A DNA stretch of 64,000 nt from JAGVSZ01 sp035456405 (lineage in GTDB: Bacteria > Pseudomonadota > Gammaproteobacteria > Burkholderiales > SG8-39): positions 1-64,000 of the forward strand of contig DATIDG010000049.1 in assembly GCA_035456405.1 (NCBI GenBank), in the 5' to 3' direction. The translations under genes were made by a program, and so were the position numbers. The stretch's first letter is position 1, and each line of letters starts with the position of its first letter. The notes under the pieces were generated by a model. It had not been told where the DNA came from. It ran no database searches and saw only the letters and a program-made list of their open reading frames with translations. Positions 51,182 through 59,634 of the stretch are shown in pieces.

Positions 51182-52720
51182 TTGCTCCTGAAGCTGCTCG
51201 GCGGGCTGCTCGGGGCGAAGCGGCGGGCGGCACCGCCCGGCGCGCTGGACGATCGCTCACCGGAGGAGGGCCTGCGAAACGAAGCGGAAGCGCTCGAGCG
51301 GGCCGGGCGTCTGGACGATGCGCTCGAACGGTACCGCGCATGGGCGCACCTGGACCCGCGCGCCGTCGATGCGTGGCTGGGCGCGGGCAACGTCCTTGCC
51401 GACCGCTGGTCGATTCCGGAAGCGCTCGAAGCCTATCGCGCGGCGCTCCGGCTCCGGCCGGATTCGCCCACGATCCTCTCGGGCATCCTGTTCTTCAGCC
51501 ACTACCTGACGCCGGCCGACCCGGCCACGCTGTTCGACCTGCATCGCCGCTACGGCGAGATGATGCGCAGGAGGCATCCGCCGCGAGCCGGAGCGACTGC
51601 CGTTGCGCCGGACCCGGGACGACGCATCCGGGTCGGCTACGTGTCGCCGAACTTCTCGCGGCACTCGGTGGGCTACTTCATCGCCCCGGTGATCGCGGCG
51701 CACGACCGCCGGCGCTTCGAGGTCTACTGCTACTACACGCACCGGCTGTCTGACGACGCGACCGCGCGCATCCGGGCGTCGGCCGACGGCTGGCGCGACG
51801 TGGCCACGGCGAGCGACGACGCGCTCGATGCGCTCATCCGCGACGACCGCATCGACGTGCTCGTGGACCTCAGCGGCCACTGCAAGGGCAACCGGCTGGC
51901 GGTATTCGCGCGGAAGCCGGCGTCGCTGCAGGTGACCTGGCTGGGCTATCCGGACACCACGGGCCTCGACGCGATCGACGTCCGCATTACCGACGGGATT
52001 GCCGATCCCGCACCCGAGGCCGATGCGCGGCACACCGAGCGGCTGTGGCGGGTGGACGGCACCTTCCTCGCCTACGAGCCGCCGCCGGACAGCCCCGCGA
52101 TCGGGGCGCGCCGCGGCGGGATGCCGGTGGTGTTCGGCTCGTTCAACCACGCCGCCAAGCTGAACGAGCCGACGATCACGCTGTGGGCCGAGATCCTCGC
52201 GCGCGTGCCCGAATCGCGGCTGGTCCTCAAGTCGGGACTGTTCGACCACGCGGTCACGCGCGATCGCGTGGTGGAGTGCTTCGAGCGGCACGGCGTGGCC
52301 GTCGAGCGGATCGAGGTGGAGGGCTGGCGCGCGGACCGCGCGAGCCACCTCTCGCTCTACGGCGAGATCGACATCGCGCTCGACACCTATCCCTACAACG
52401 GCACGACCACGACCTGCGAGTCGCTGTGGATGGGGGTACCGGTCGTGTCGCGCGCAGGCCGCGTGCACATGTCGCGCGTCGGGACGTCGATCCTGCGCTG
52501 CGCGGGTCTCGACGAGCTGGTGGCGGACTCCGACGCGCAGTACGTCGAGCGCGCGGTGGCGCTCGCGCGCGACGAGCGGCGCCGCACGGTGCTGCGCGCG
52601 ACCCTCCGCGATCGACTGCGCGCGTCGCCGTTGCTCGACCACGCGGGCTTCACTCAGCGGCTCGAGCAGTGCTATCTGCGGTGCTTGCGGACCGGTCGCG
52701 ACGACGATCGAGCGGACTGA
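51182..52720 (+). CDS. TPR-SPINDLY O-linked N-acetylglucosamine transferase-like protein (GT41)
   Basis: The 512-residue protein has two TPR units (about 30-95) and a GT41 catalytic region: HSVGYF (His161, the active-site His of bacterial OGT), DLSGHCKGNR, WLGYPDTTG, FGSFNHAAKLNEPTI, a UDP-binding Lys in LVLKS, and DTYPYNGTTTTCESLWMG. Such enzymes transfer sugar (GlcNAc or fucose in characterised cases) to Ser/Thr of cytoplasmic or secreted proteins. The start is TTG at 51182; no ATG is in frame nearby, and AGGGACG is upstream. It ends just before the K-rich minigene. The target protein is unknown. Confidence 0.85.
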   Translation: MLLKLLGGLLGAKRRAAPPGALDDRSPEEGLRNEAEALERAGRLDDALERYRAWAHLDPRAVDAWLGAGNVLADRWSIPEALEAYRAALRLRPDSPTILSGILFFSHYLTPADPATLFDLHRRYGEMMRRRHPPRAGATAVAPDPGRRIRVGYVSPNFSRHSVGYFIAPVIAAHDRRRFEVYCYYTHRLSDDATARIRASADGWRDVATASDDALDALIRDDRIDVLVDLSGHCKGNRLAVFARKPASLQVTWLGYPDTTGLDAIDVRITDGIADPAPEADARHTERLWRVDGTFLAYEPPPDSPAIGARRGGMPVVFGSFNHAAKLNEPTITLWAEILARVPESRLVLKSGLFDHAVTRDRVVECFERHGVAVERIEVEGWRADRASHLSLYGEIDIALDTYPYNGTTTTCESLWMGVPVVSRAGRVHMSRVGTSILRCAGLDELVADSDAQYVERAVALARDERRRTVLRATLRDRLRASPLLDHAGFTQRLEQCYLRCLRTGRDDDRAD

Positions 52721-52768
52721 GCCCGTCGCGCGCGCGCCACAATCGGGGCGGGCGTGACGAAATTGACG

Positions 52769-52797
52769 TTGTAATTATTCGCGATCAATGATATAGA
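52769..52797 (+). promoter_or_regulatory. Promoter of the K-rich minigene
   Basis: TTGTAA and TATAGA with a 17-base spacer stand in an AT-rich island (52760-52800) unlike the surrounding GC-rich sequence. It would start transcription about 35 nt before the minigene's ATG. Confidence 0.6.
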
Positions 52798-52840
52798 ACG
52801 ATCGCGCGCCGCACTGGCGTGCTATTTCAAGGAGACTTTC

Positions 52841-52888
52841 ATGGCTGCGAAGAAGAAAGCTGCGAAGAAGAAGGCGAAGAAGCGCTAA
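52841..52888 (+). CDS. 15-residue lysine-rich micropeptide
   Basis: An ATG with AAGGAGA 6 nt upstream opens a 16-codon frame encoding MAAKKKAAKKKAKKR, 9 of 15 residues Lys or Arg. It is bounded by its own promoter (52769-52797) and a perfect terminator (52916-52944), so it forms a free-standing transcription unit of about 140 nt. The peptide resembles one repeat of H1-like tails and could bind RNA or DNA. Alternatively the transcript acts as a small RNA and the frame is incidental. The exact match of ribosome site, frame and terminator argues for translation. Confidence 0.6.
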   Translation: MAAKKKAAKKKAKKR

Positions 52889-52915
52889 GCGCCACGCCAG
52901 CGTCTAAGACGCGGC

Positions 52916-52944
52916 GGCCCGGGATCCTGACCCGGGCCGTTTTC
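52916..52944 (+). terminator. Rho-independent terminator of the minigene
   Basis: GGCCCGGG (52916-52923), loop ATCCTGA and CCCGGGCC (52931-52938) form a perfect 8-bp stem followed by GTTTTC. It is 28 nt after the micropeptide stop. Confidence 0.85.
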
Positions 52945-52983
52945 ATTTGTGCTGGGCGATCGGCGCCGCCGGCGCGAACGCTT

Positions 52984-54621
52984 CTAGTACCCGATCGCCG
53001 CCCCGTCGCTGCGCGGGTCCGAGCCGCCGAGCCGCAGTCCGCTCGCGGGATCGATCGTGATGCAGTGAGCGTGACCGGCCAGCTCGTCGTGGTCGGGCCA
53101 GCGATGCACCAAATGGCCGCGACGCTCGAGCTCGGCGATCGTCGCCGGCGCGAAGCGGCCTTCGATGTTCAGGAGGTCGCGCGCGTCGCCGAGTCCGAAC
53201 CGTCCCGAGAGCCAGCGCGGCGCCTCGACCGCCTGCTGGGCGTTCAGGCCGAAGTCGATCAGGCCGACGTAGGCCTGCAGGTGGATCTGCGGCTGGCCGT
53301 CTGCACCCATGCAGCCGAGCGCCTGCCACAGCTTCCCGCCCCGGACGGCAAGCGAGGCGATGAGCGTGTGCGCCGGCTTCTTCCCGGCCTCGATGCGGTT
53401 CGGATGGCCGGGGTCGAGCGCGAAGTACGCGCTGCGGTTCTGCAGCACCACGCCGGTCCGCCCCGCGACGACGCCCGCCCCGAAGAACCCGTAGACGCTC
53501 TGGATGAGGGAGGCGGCATTGCCGTCGGCGTCGACCACGCCGACGTACACGGTGTCGCCGCGCAGGGTGCCGTAGGAGGGCACCTTGTCCCAGGGCAGCG
53601 CGCGGCGCGGGTCGATCAGGTGTCGGCGCTCGGCCGCATAGGCCTTGGAGATCAGCCGGTCGATCGGCACGCGGGCGTGCGCCGGATCGGCAAGGAGGCG
53701 ATCGCGATCGTGATACGCGATCTGCTTCGCCTGCACGAGGTAGTGCACGTGGTCCGGCCCGAGAAAGTCCCAGGCCCCGACCTCCTCGGTCTCGAGGAGG
53801 TTCAGCATCTCGAGCACCGTGAAGCCCTGCGTCGGGGCCGGGGTCTCGTAGAGGGTGACGTCGCGGTAGGTGCCGACGAGCGGCTCGCCCCAGGTCGCGG
53901 TCTGCGCGGCAAGGTCGGCCGCGTCGAAGAAGCCGCCGGCCGCGCGCGCGTAGCGGGCGAGTTCCCGGGCGACCTCGCCGCCGTAGAACCCGTCGCGCCC
54001 GCGATCGGCGATCGCCTCCAGCGTGCGGCCGAGGTCGGGATTGACGAGCCTGGACCCGGCGCGGGGCGCGCGGCCGCCGCGCAGGAAGAGCGTCCGGGCG
54101 CCCTCGTCGAAGGCGCCCTGGTCGTGTGTGGCGCCGATGCATTTCGCGAGCCGCTCGGTGACCGGGTAGCCGTCGCGGGCGAGCTCGATCGCGCGGCCGA
54201 GGTTGCGCGCGAACGGAACGCGCCCGAATGCGGCATGCGCCTCGCTCCAGCTCGCGACCGCGCCCGGCACGGTGAGCGTCGCCGGCAGTGCCCCGCGGTA
54301 AGGGATCTCGCTCATGCCGCGCGCGCGGAACCATTCGAGCCCCGCGCTCGCGGCAGCGCGGCCGGCGCCGTCCAGGTGGCGCACCGCGTCGCGCCGCGCA
54401 TCGTAGATGAGCCAGAAGGCGTCGCCGCCGACGCTCGTCATGTGGGGATAGATCACTGCGAGGGCGGCGCTCGTCGCAATCGCTGCGTCGACGGCGGAGC
54501 CGCCGGCTTTCAGGATCTCGACGCCCGCCTCGGAGGCGAGCGAGTGCGGGGACACCACCATGCCGCGTGGGGCCATGGTGACGGGACGGCCGGTCTCGAT
54601 CTCGGCGGGCGGCCTGGACAT
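52984..54621 (-). CDS. Gamma-glutamyltransferase family protein
   Basis: The 545-residue protein has the Ntn-hydrolase fold of gamma-glutamyltransferase: MVVSPHSLASEAGVEILKAG, GGSAVDAAIATSAALAVIYP and GGDAFWLIYD. The self-cleavage Thr is kept (GDTVYVGVVDADGN), but the usual TTH reads TVY, so the second Thr and the His are missing. No signal peptide is seen. It may be a cytoplasmic relative with acylase or another amidase activity instead of true glutathione cleavage. It is divergent from acetoacetyl-CoA synthetase (92 nt). Confidence 0.87.
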   Translation of the reverse strand: MSRPPAEIETGRPVTMAPRGMVVSPHSLASEAGVEILKAGGSAVDAAIATSAALAVIYPHMTSVGGDAFWLIYDARRDAVRHLDGAGRAAASAGLEWFRARGMSEIPYRGALPATLTVPGAVASWSEAHAAFGRVPFARNLGRAIELARDGYPVTERLAKCIGATHDQGAFDEGARTLFLRGGRAPRAGSRLVNPDLGRTLEAIADRGRDGFYGGEVARELARYARAAGGFFDAADLAAQTATWGEPLVGTYRDVTLYETPAPTQGFTVLEMLNLLETEEVGAWDFLGPDHVHYLVQAKQIAYHDRDRLLADPAHARVPIDRLISKAYAAERRHLIDPRRALPWDKVPSYGTLRGDTVYVGVVDADGNAASLIQSVYGFFGAGVVAGRTGVVLQNRSAYFALDPGHPNRIEAGKKPAHTLIASLAVRGGKLWQALGCMGADGQPQIHLQAYVGLIDFGLNAQQAVEAPRWLSGRFGLGDARDLLNIEGRFAPATIAELERRGHLVHRWPDHDELAGHAHCITIDPASGLRLGGSDPRSDGAAIGY

Positions 54622-54712
54622 GGGCGCGGCGGAGTATCGCCGCGCCGCGCATCCCTGTCCATGATCGGGATCGCGGTAAGCTTGCGCGACGCCGCGGGAA
54701 GGACTTGCGCCG

Positions 54713-56689
54713 ATGGCAGTGGTCGAAGGCACCGTGCTCTGGACGCCGCCGCGCGAGCGGGTGGAGGCCACCGAGCTCTCTCGCTACTTGCGTTGGCTCG
54801 CGGACCGCAAGGGGCTGCGGTTCGTGGACTACCCCGAGCTCCATCGCTGGTCGGTCGAGCACCTGGAGGACTTCTGGGCGTCCCTCTGGGAGTTCCTCGG
54901 GATCCGGTCGTCCGCGCCGTACGCGCGCGTGCTCGACGCGCGCAGGATGCCGGGCGCGAAGTGGTTCGAGGGCGCGCGGCTCAACTATGCCGAGCACGCG
55001 TTCCACCACGCCTCGGCCCGGCATCCGGCGATTCTCGCGCGGTCGGAGGTGCGATCCCCCGCGGAGATCTCGTGGGCCGAGCTCGAGCGTCGCGTCGCCG
55101 CAATCGCCGCCAGCCTGCGCGCATTCGGGGTCAAGCCGGGCGACCGCGTGGTCTCCTACATGCCCAACATCCCCGAGACGATCGCCGCCTTCCTGGCGAC
55201 GGCGAGCGTCGGCGCAATCTGGTCGAGCTGCTCGCCCGACATGGGCAGCAGCGCGGTGCTCGACCGCTTCCGGCAGATCGAGCCGAAGGTGCTGTTCGCG
55301 GTGGACGGCTACCGGTACGGCGGCAAGGACTTCGATCGCCGGCCGGTGCTCGCCGAGATCCTCGCGCAGCTGCCGACGCTGGAGCGCGTGGCCTTCCTGC
55401 CGTACCTCGACCCGTCCGCCCGGATCGACGGGCTGGCGAAGTCGGTGGACTTCGCGACACTCCTGGAGCGACAGGCGCCGCTCGCATTCGAGCAGGTGCC
55501 GTTCGACCACCCGTTGTGGATTGTCTACTCGTCGGGCACGACCGGCGTTCCCAAGGCGATCGTGCACGGGCATGGCGGCGTCGTGATCGAGCACCTGAAG
55601 ACGCTGCTGCTGCACCAGGACATGCGGCCGGGCGACCGCTTCTTCTGGATGTCGGGCACCGGCTGGATCGTGTGGAACCTGCTCGCGAGCGGTCTGCTGG
55701 CGGGCTGCACGCTGGTGATGCTCGACGGCAACCCGGCCTGGCCCGACGCCGGCGCGGTGTGGCGCGTCATCGGGGAGACGCGCACGCGCCACTTCGGCTG
55801 CGGCGCCGCGCTCGTCGCCGGCTGGATGAAGGCGGGCGTGGAGCCGTCGAAGCTCGCCGACCTCGCGGCGCTCGATGCGATCAGCGTCACCGGGTCGCCG
55901 CTGACGGTCGATGCTTTCGAATGGCTGTACGCCAAAGTGAAGCGCGACTGGTGGGTGGCGCCGATTAGCGGGGGCACCGACATCGCGTGCGGCTTCGTCG
56001 CCGGCTGCCCCGTCCTGCCGGTGACGGCAGGCGAGATGCAGGCGAAGTGCCTCGGCGTCGCGGTCGAGGCCTTCGACGACACAGGCCGCCCGCTCGTCGG
56101 TGAGGTGGGCGAGCTGGTGGTGACCGCGCCGATGCCGACCATGCCGCTCCATTTCTGGAACGACCCGGACGGCAAGCGCTACCGCGAGAGCTACTTCGAG
56201 CTGTACCCCGGAAAGTGGCGCCACGGCGACTGGATCCGCTTCACCGCGCGCGGCACGAGCGTGATCTACGGCCGCTCCGACACCACCATCAACCGCCACG
56301 GCATCCGCATGGGGACGGCGGAGATCTACCGCGTCGTCGAGGATCTCCCGGAGGTGCTCGACAGCCTCGTCGTCGATTGCGAGTACCTGGGCCGCAAGTC
56401 GCACCTCGCTCTCTTCGTCGTGCTGCGCCCGGGCTGCGCGCTCGACGACCCACTGAAGGCGAGAATTAGGGAACGCATCCGCACCGCCGCCTCGGCGCGC
56501 CACGTTCCCGACGAGGTATACGCGATCGACGAGGTGCCGCGCACCCTTACCGGCAAGAAGATGGAGTTGCCGGTGCGCAAGCTCCTGCTCGGCATGCCGC
56601 CCGACAAGGTGGCGAGCGCCGACGCGATGGCGAACCCGCGGAGCTTCGACTACTTCGCTGCGCTCGCGCGGACGCTGAACGCGGGCTGA
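54713..56689 (+). CDS. Acetoacetyl-CoA synthetase
   Basis: The 658-residue ANL-type ligase has the AMP-binding core SSGTTGVPKAIVHG, PISGGTDIACGFV, YGRSDTTINRHGIRMG and the C-terminal Lys motif TGKKMELPVRK. An extended N-terminal region (MPGAKWFEGARLNYAEHAFH) is typical of acetoacetate-CoA ligase. It activates acetoacetate with ATP and CoA, linking ketone bodies or polyhydroxybutyrate breakdown to central metabolism. The ATG is preceded by AAGGAC. It is monocistronic and divergent from the gamma-glutamyltransferase homologue. Confidence 0.93.
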   Translation: MAVVEGTVLWTPPRERVEATELSRYLRWLADRKGLRFVDYPELHRWSVEHLEDFWASLWEFLGIRSSAPYARVLDARRMPGAKWFEGARLNYAEHAFHHASARHPAILARSEVRSPAEISWAELERRVAAIAASLRAFGVKPGDRVVSYMPNIPETIAAFLATASVGAIWSSCSPDMGSSAVLDRFRQIEPKVLFAVDGYRYGGKDFDRRPVLAEILAQLPTLERVAFLPYLDPSARIDGLAKSVDFATLLERQAPLAFEQVPFDHPLWIVYSSGTTGVPKAIVHGHGGVVIEHLKTLLLHQDMRPGDRFFWMSGTGWIVWNLLASGLLAGCTLVMLDGNPAWPDAGAVWRVIGETRTRHFGCGAALVAGWMKAGVEPSKLADLAALDAISVTGSPLTVDAFEWLYAKVKRDWWVAPISGGTDIACGFVAGCPVLPVTAGEMQAKCLGVAVEAFDDTGRPLVGEVGELVVTAPMPTMPLHFWNDPDGKRYRESYFELYPGKWRHGDWIRFTARGTSVIYGRSDTTINRHGIRMGTAEIYRVVEDLPEVLDSLVVDCEYLGRKSHLALFVVLRPGCALDDPLKARIRERIRTAASARHVPDEVYAIDEVPRTLTGKKMELPVRKLLLGMPPDKVASADAMANPRSFDYFAALARTLNAG

Positions 56690-56875
56690 CATTGCGCTGC
56701 ACGTACAGGGGGAATATCCACGACCGGGCCGAGGAGACTCGCCGACTGGGACTGGGTGCTGGCCGCTTCCGTTCCGGATCGGCAAGGCCTAGACTGGTGA
56801 TGGCGCGCAATGGTCGCGCGCGCCTCGACGACAAAAGCGCCAGACGACCGTCAGGCGGCGGACCTAGGGGAGCCT

Positions 56876-56893
56876 GAGGGGCTGCGTCCCCTC
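56876..56893 (+). other. Small hairpin before the peroxiredoxin gene
   Basis: GAGGGG, loop CTGCGT and CCCCTC can pair just 30 nt before the peroxiredoxin ATG. Its role, if any, is unclear. Confidence 0.3.
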
Positions 56894-56923
56894 GTATCGT
56901 TCGACACATCAAGGAGGCCATCC

Positions 56924-57577
<654 letters not shown>

Positions 57578-57587
57578 GGGCCTTGCG

Positions 57588-57866
57588 GTGGACGCGCGCG
57601 CCTTTCGAGCGCTCTGCAGCGAAATCCGCGCGGATCTCGAACGGCGCCGCGTCGCGCTGAGCGCAGCGGTCAGAAGCTACCCCACGCCGATCGCGCGCTG
57701 CGACGAGCAACTCGCCGCGCTGCTCGAAACGCGCGCGGAGGTGCTTCGTCTGCTGGATTGCGGGGACGCGGAGCTGGTCGAGCGCTTCGCGGCGGCGGCG
57801 GTCCGGTGGGACGACGCCGCCGCGGCGCGGCTCCGGGCGAAGGCGGAGAGAGCGATCGTCGCCTAG
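57588..57866 (+). CDS. Hypothetical helical protein
   Basis: The 92-residue protein (GTG start at 57588) is all-helical and charged (FRALCSEIRADLERRRVALS, CDEQLAALLETRAEVLRLLD), with no domain I recognise. It follows the peroxiredoxin gene by 10 nt and is likely translated with it. Confidence 0.5.
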   Translation: MDARAFRALCSEIRADLERRRVALSAAVRSYPTPIARCDEQLAALLETRAEVLRLLDCGDAELVERFAAAAVRWDDAAAARLRAKAERAIVA

Positions 57867-57867
57867 T

Positions 57868-58461
57868 CTAAACGCCGGAGGCCGAGCGGCGCACCAGCTC
57901 TTCCCAGAGGCCGTCGGTCGACTTGCGGAACACGAGGTCGGGGTCGGGCTCGAGCACGTACCAGAAGCCGGACTTGAGTTCGTGCTGCAGCTCGCCCGGC
58001 TGCCACGCCACGAGTCCCGCGATGAAGCGGGCGTGATGCGCATCCTGCTCGATGATGCGGTCGACGGTCTCGACGTCCGTCGCGAGGAACATGTCATCGA
58101 GCAATGGGACGGAGCGTCCGCCCGGGCTGGTGCTTCCCTGCACGACCGCGAAGATCATGTCGGCGTAGACCGGCCCGCCGAGGAACACCGGATCGACGAC
58201 CTTCTGCGACGGCGCGTGCTCGGGGAAGAGCTTCGACAGCGTCACCGGCGTCGGACGGTTGATGATGAAGCCGACGTGTTGGCCGTTCGCGATCGGGCGC
58301 GCGAAGAGCACCGTGCCGCGATAGAACTCGCCGAGCTCCGGCTTGGCGACGAGCATCACCGGTCCGCTGATGTCGGCGGCGCGGGCCGCGGGGAGCGCCG
58401 CGAGCGCCGGGAGGGCGCAGGCGAGCACGACAAGACAGAAACGAAGCAGTCGACTGCTCAT
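57868..58461 (-). CDS. Exported AlgH/UPF0301-like protein
   Basis: The 197-residue protein matches the AlgH/YqgE (UPF0301, DUF179) family: GTVLFARPIANGQHVGFIIN followed by RPTPV, FLGGPVYADMIFAVVQG and FIAGLVAWQPGELQHELKSG. Unusually it begins with a clear signal peptide (LLRFCLVVLACALPALAALP, cleavage about ARA-AD), which classical AlgH proteins lack, so it should act in the periplasm. The family role is unknown. It converges with the hypothetical gene to its left, ending 1 nt away. Confidence 0.85.
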   Translation of the reverse strand: MSSRLLRFCLVVLACALPALAALPAARAADISGPVMLVAKPELGEFYRGTVLFARPIANGQHVGFIINRPTPVTLSKLFPEHAPSQKVVDPVFLGGPVYADMIFAVVQGSTSPGGRSVPLLDDMFLATDVETVDRIIEQDAHHARFIAGLVAWQPGELQHELKSGFWYVLEPDPDLVFRKSTDGLWEELVRRSASGV

Positions 58462-58846
58462 GACACGTCTCCTTCCCAAGGCGCAACAGTTCACCACCGG
58501 CCGGGGAGCAGGGCGTGCCACCCGGCCGGCGCCCATGCCCATTGCGGTGCAAGAATCGCGCCGCGCAGGCCGTCCGGGTCGGTCCCGCGTGGAAATTAGT
58601 TCCTGTCGACGCGAGCGGGGCAGTCCGGCACTGAGAAAGTGCCCGCTTTGGCGCGCGGCGGGCGGGTAAAAATGCCGGGAAAACTGCGGGAAACGCCCGC
58701 ACGTGGTGCGGCCGCGGCGATGACGCACCACGGCATGGCGCCTTGGTGGCGCGAACGACCGACCCGTGCCGTAAGAAGGTGCCGTCCCGCGTCGCGATCG
58801 CGTGGGCAGGCCCCGCTGACGTTCGGGCATCCTTCCGTTCGCGCGT
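58462..58846. other. Intergenic stretch, nothing recognised
   Basis: About 385 bases between two minus-strand genes. No frame with a known domain, no strong hairpin and no repeat was found; it presumably holds the promoter of the AlgH-like gene. Confidence 0.5.
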
Positions 58847-59578
58847 TCACTGCGCCGTATAGCCCTGCGATACCTGCCCCGGACACGCAGGCGGGCAAGG
58901 GTCCATTCCCGGAATGCCGAGCGCCGGCTGGCCGTAGCCCTCGCGCGCGCGCCACCCGGGATACTTCACGAACAGGTTGTACAGCACCCCGCCGGTGTCG
59001 TAGACGAGTTTCTTTCCCGGGTTCTGCGCCTCCCACTCGTCGTACAGCTCCTTCCCCGTCTTGTACCACTCGACGCGAAAGGCGAGGCGGTAGAGCGACT
59101 GCGCGCGGTGACCGCGCGCACCCGCCTCGGGCCACATCTCGTCCCCCTTCTGCACGTCCCACTCGGGGCGGAGCTTCCAGAACTCGCGCCCGACGACGTC
59201 GCCGAAGATGAACAGCCGCCCGTCGCGGATAGCGAACTCGGTCGGGTCGGACCCGAGCTTCACGCCGTAGGCCGCGCCGTCGGCGCAGAAGCCCCCGTAC
59301 TGCGGCTCGTATTTCTGCGGATCTGCGAGGAACAGACTGCGGTTCTCCTCGCTCGCGAAGTAATAGGTGACTGCGTTGTACTTCCCGCTGATCTGGGGAT
59401 AGCCGCGCACCGGCTTTCCGACCGTGAAGTAGGCGACCGGATCGTGGCCGAGCAGCATCAGGTCCTCACCCTTGTCCGTGCGCACGGTCGCGTACCTGAC
59501 CCCGCAGCCCGCGAACATCGCCAGCGCGACGGCGAGAAGGAGCGCGGGCGTGCGGCGACTGCGGGCGGCGTTCGTCAT
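58847..59578 (-). CDS. YHS domain lipoprotein
   Basis: The 243-residue protein has a signal peptide with lipobox FAGC (Cys25) and a YHS-type domain (about 38-105): LLGHDPVAYFTVGKPVRGYP, ITYYFASEENRSLFLADPQK-like strands and YGGFCADGAAYG, in which a Cys may bind metal. The C-terminal half (GDEMWPEAGARGHRAQSLYR on) is of unknown fold. It is probably an outer-membrane lipoprotein that handles a metal such as Cu or Fe, by analogy with other YHS proteins. Confidence 0.8.
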   Translation of the reverse strand: MTNAARSRRTPALLLAVALAMFAGCGVRYATVRTDKGEDLMLLGHDPVAYFTVGKPVRGYPQISGKYNAVTYYFASEENRSLFLADPQKYEPQYGGFCADGAAYGVKLGSDPTEFAIRDGRLFIFGDVVGREFWKLRPEWDVQKGDEMWPEAGARGHRAQSLYRLAFRVEWYKTGKELYDEWEAQNPGKKLVYDTGGVLYNLFVKYPGWRAREGYGQPALGIPGMDPCPPACPGQVSQGYTAQ

Positions 59579-59634
59579 CGTCTCGTCCTCGTGCCGCGGC
59601 GGCTCGATGGCATGCGTGGCGCCTGCGGAGCCCA

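Noticed and set aside
52763..52797. TTGACG as the -35 of the minigene promoter
   Set aside because: Spacing to TATAGA would be 23 bases; the overlapping TTGTAA gives 17.
52943..56785. A 1,280-codon open frame on the minus strand
   Set aside because: It is antisense to acetoacetyl-CoA synthetase and out of frame with the gamma-glutamyltransferase gene. The translation is Arg/Ala/Gly-rich with no domain, as is usual for shadows in GC-rich DNA.
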